Source: Dalbergia cochinchinensis (lineage: Eukaryota; Streptophyta; Magnoliopsida; Fabales; Fabaceae). Taken from it: DNA of 64,000 bases. Location of the stretch: assembly GCA_031216125.1 (NCBI GenBank), contig CM062376.1, positions 11,904,001 to 11,968,000 on the forward strand. The letters are read 5' to 3'. The stretch's first letter is position 1. Each line of letters opens with the position of its first letter. The translations under genes and the position numbers were made by a program. This document shows, piece by piece, positions 62,217 through 64,000 of this stretch. The notes beneath the pieces are model-generated. The model did no database searches, had not been told where the DNA came from, and was given only the letters and a program-made list of their open reading frames with translations.

Positions 62217-62509
62217 GTAATCGATTACATAGCCCCTGTAATCAATTACCAGAGAGCTTTGATGCACTTGGATATGAACTTTTGCCCTGAGTATTCGATT
62301 ACAACATAATGTAATCAATTACATATTCTGGACTCTAGTAATCAATTACCATATCATGTAATCGACATTAAGATGTTCTTGGGGCCCAAGAATGCAACAG
62401 TGGCAATCGATTACAAGGCTCCTGTAATCGATTACCAGCGCCCTCAACTCTTCTGATTTTAAAACTCGAAGTTGGGTAATCAATTACAAGGCTCATGTAA
62501 TCAATTACC
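62217..62509. repeat. Array of GTAATCGATTAC palindromes in A10
   Basis: About ten full or one-base-altered copies. At least three clear pairs have exactly nine bases between the palindromes (62217, 62404 and 62475 regions). Several have decayed to GTAATCAATTAC. Confidence 0.78.
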
Positions 62510-62872
62510 AGAACTTAATGAATGCAGTAGACATTTTCACTACATGAATGATCTAAAGCCATGATCTTGTGCTACTTGGATTTATGATTTTTGTATGATA
62601 TGAACCTATGATTTTGTTTACCATGAATCTATGAAGTTTACATGATATAATTTGATGAGATGTGAACGACCAATCTTAGATCATGAGCATGTTTATTCTA
62701 TGAGCAACATAAATTCGTACATACTTGAAGATGAAATTATGATTGAACGTACATACTTTATGATTTCTTGTGGCATAAAGCAAGTTTGAAGGAAATCCGG
62801 TGTACCGCTGTTATGCTGTTGAATTTCCGTCAAACTTGAGGACTTGAGAAAAGTTTTTTGAAAACTCTTTGG

Positions 62873-63011
62873 TGACACCGGTTCGGCTGAGCATCCCCAG
62901 GATAGATGTGATACGTTCTAGGTGACACTAGTTCGGCCGAGCACCCCCAAAACAGATGTCATGTGTACTGAGACGTGTTCTGGGTGACACCGGTTCGGCT
63001 GAGCACCCCCA
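62873..63011 (+). repeat. Three GC-rich LTR motifs in A10
   Basis: Copies at 62873-62898, 62921-62947 and 62984-63011, each preceded by a GTTCTRGGTGACA-like lead. The spacing of about 50-60 bp is close to tandem. Confidence 0.7.
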
Positions 63012-63653
63012 GAAACAAAACCGTAAGGGTATTGACATTGAGCTTGCTAGAACGGACAAATAACTGAGTACTAGTTACCAGTAATTGCATTTCAAAGAAG
63101 GAGATATTCCTATAGACTCCCCAAATTAAAGGTTATGATAGGTGATCCTCATGCCCCCTAGCCCGTACTCTAGAAGTCAGGATTATTATGATACGCTTAT
63201 CAAGAGGGATAAGTAAGAACTAGTGACGACTACTTAGGTATGAGCTCATAACCTACAGATGTTTTTAGGGTGGCCCCCATGATGTAAAGTATAAAGTTTA
63301 ATGTCACAAAGTTGAGAAAAGGGAAAGTTTCAGGAGAAAAGTTATGTGCCACTTTATGCCACCTGTATGAGATTGCTTGATGATGTACTTTATTGTCTTT
63401 TTGCATAAAGCATTGCCATGTATTCATAATTTGACATGTTGCATGCATGACATTAAGATTCATTCTAAAATGAATGGACCTTGGATAACTATGTTTTAAA
63501 ACCCAATAATGAACAATATGCATGCACACCTTTTTATAATAAACCCAAGGTTCCTGAGGATATGGACGACAACACTTAGATAGGAGATTCCCTACTGAGA
63601 TTCTTTAGCAAGATTCTCATTCCCTTTCTTTTCTGTCACATCTTCAGACTCCG

Positions 63654-64000
63654 ATGGTGATATTTGTGCTTTTCATTGACACCCCCACTTGGGAGGTTCA
63701 TTTCGACCTGGAGCATCGGTCGTATCATTTTGAGGAGAGCTGCTCAATTCATGTTTTCATGCTTTTGGGACGCCCCTTCGCACACCCTACACATAATTAC
63801 CGTTTTTCTCCGACCTCTCCCTTTGGCGATGACATGGTCTTTGAGCATGCGTGGACGCACAACGAAAGGATACTCCATATGTATACTTTCGAATTTGCCG
63901 TTCATAACTTCCCGGATTATGTTCCCTGCTCTAGGCACTCGGGGACTGACTCGTTGGAAGATTTGCCTACCCATATCTATTCCGAGAGTTCTGGCCCAAT
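63654..64000 (+). pseudogene. LTR-borne ORF in A10, cut by window end
   Basis: It starts MVIFVLFIDTPTWEVHFD and stays open for all 115 codons visible. It keeps VFMLLGRPFAHP, YRFSPTSPFGDDMVFEHAW and SGTDSLEDLPTHIYSES in one frame. The initial alanine codon is changed to valine. It could be an intact copy, but the end lies outside the window. No protein family was recognised. Confidence 0.5.

Larger units (their letters stand above)
60925..64000 (+). mobile_element. Family A LTR copy A10, 5' part
   Basis: A plus-strand A LTR begins about 60925 with a mutated start (TTACCCCGATTTTTT where TGTAACGCCCCG is expected) and runs past the window end. It interrupts the pol remnant. Compared with A7, about 0.8 kb around the promoter is missing near 61505, and no TATA box is seen. 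It has a GTAATCGATTAC array, three GC-rich motifs, the palindrome block and an ORF relic. Confidence 0.8.

Noticed and set aside
57838..64000. A8 and A10 as the two LTRs of one element
   Set aside because: They are in opposite orientation, and A10 interrupts the pol region instead of ending it.

Overview
This window is plant nuclear DNA, and almost all of it is nested LTR-retrotransposon sequence. It is AT-rich, has plant-style introns, and carries Ty3/gypsy (Tekay-like chromovirus) LTRs, a probable SIRE-like copia LTR, a Cassandra element whose LTRs contain 5S rRNA-like sequence, and a broken plant RPT6 proteasome ATPase gene. A dicot, perhaps a legume, fits best, but the sequence does not fix the species. 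No intact host gene was found.

Three families of long LTRs with TGTAAC...GTTACA ends account for most of the window. I call them A (about 5 kb, ten copies A1-A10), B (about 2.8 kb, five copies B1-B5) and C (about 3.9 kb, one copy). Most are solo LTRs whose 5-bp target-site duplications can be read directly. Layout: 1-17645 is a stack of five nested A LTRs (A1 in A2 in A3 in A4 in A5). 17646-18320 and 21163-22050 are unassigned DNA interrupted by solo LTR B1. 22051-34015 holds exon remnants of an unprocessed RPT6 pseudogene. One of its introns took a SIRE-like LTR, which took LTR C, which took A6, and one exon took a complete Cassandra element. 34331-41669 is A7 with B3 inside. 41670-43736 is unassigned DNA with an exon-like piece and a decayed ORF. 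43737-59532 is A8, which contains B2 (itself containing A9) and B5 (itself containing B4). A8 is the 3' LTR of a minus-strand element whose decayed integrase and chromodomain lie at 59533-60920. From about 60925 to the end is A10, plus strand, inserted in that pol region.

The most unusual content is inside the A LTRs. Nine copies carry, near the 3' end, versions of one roughly 170-codon reading frame starting MATFV.F.DTPTWEVH. It is open in A3 (10480-11013), broken in the others, and directly preceded by a pyrimidine tract ending in CAG that looks like a splice acceptor. The same LTRs hold conserved palindromes, a repeated GC-rich motif (core ACCGGTTCGGCCGAGCACC), and in three copies arrays of the 12-bp palindrome GTAATCGATTAC arranged in pairs 20-21 bp apart. 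A module made of AATAAA followed by a small hairpin is shared by families A, B and C.
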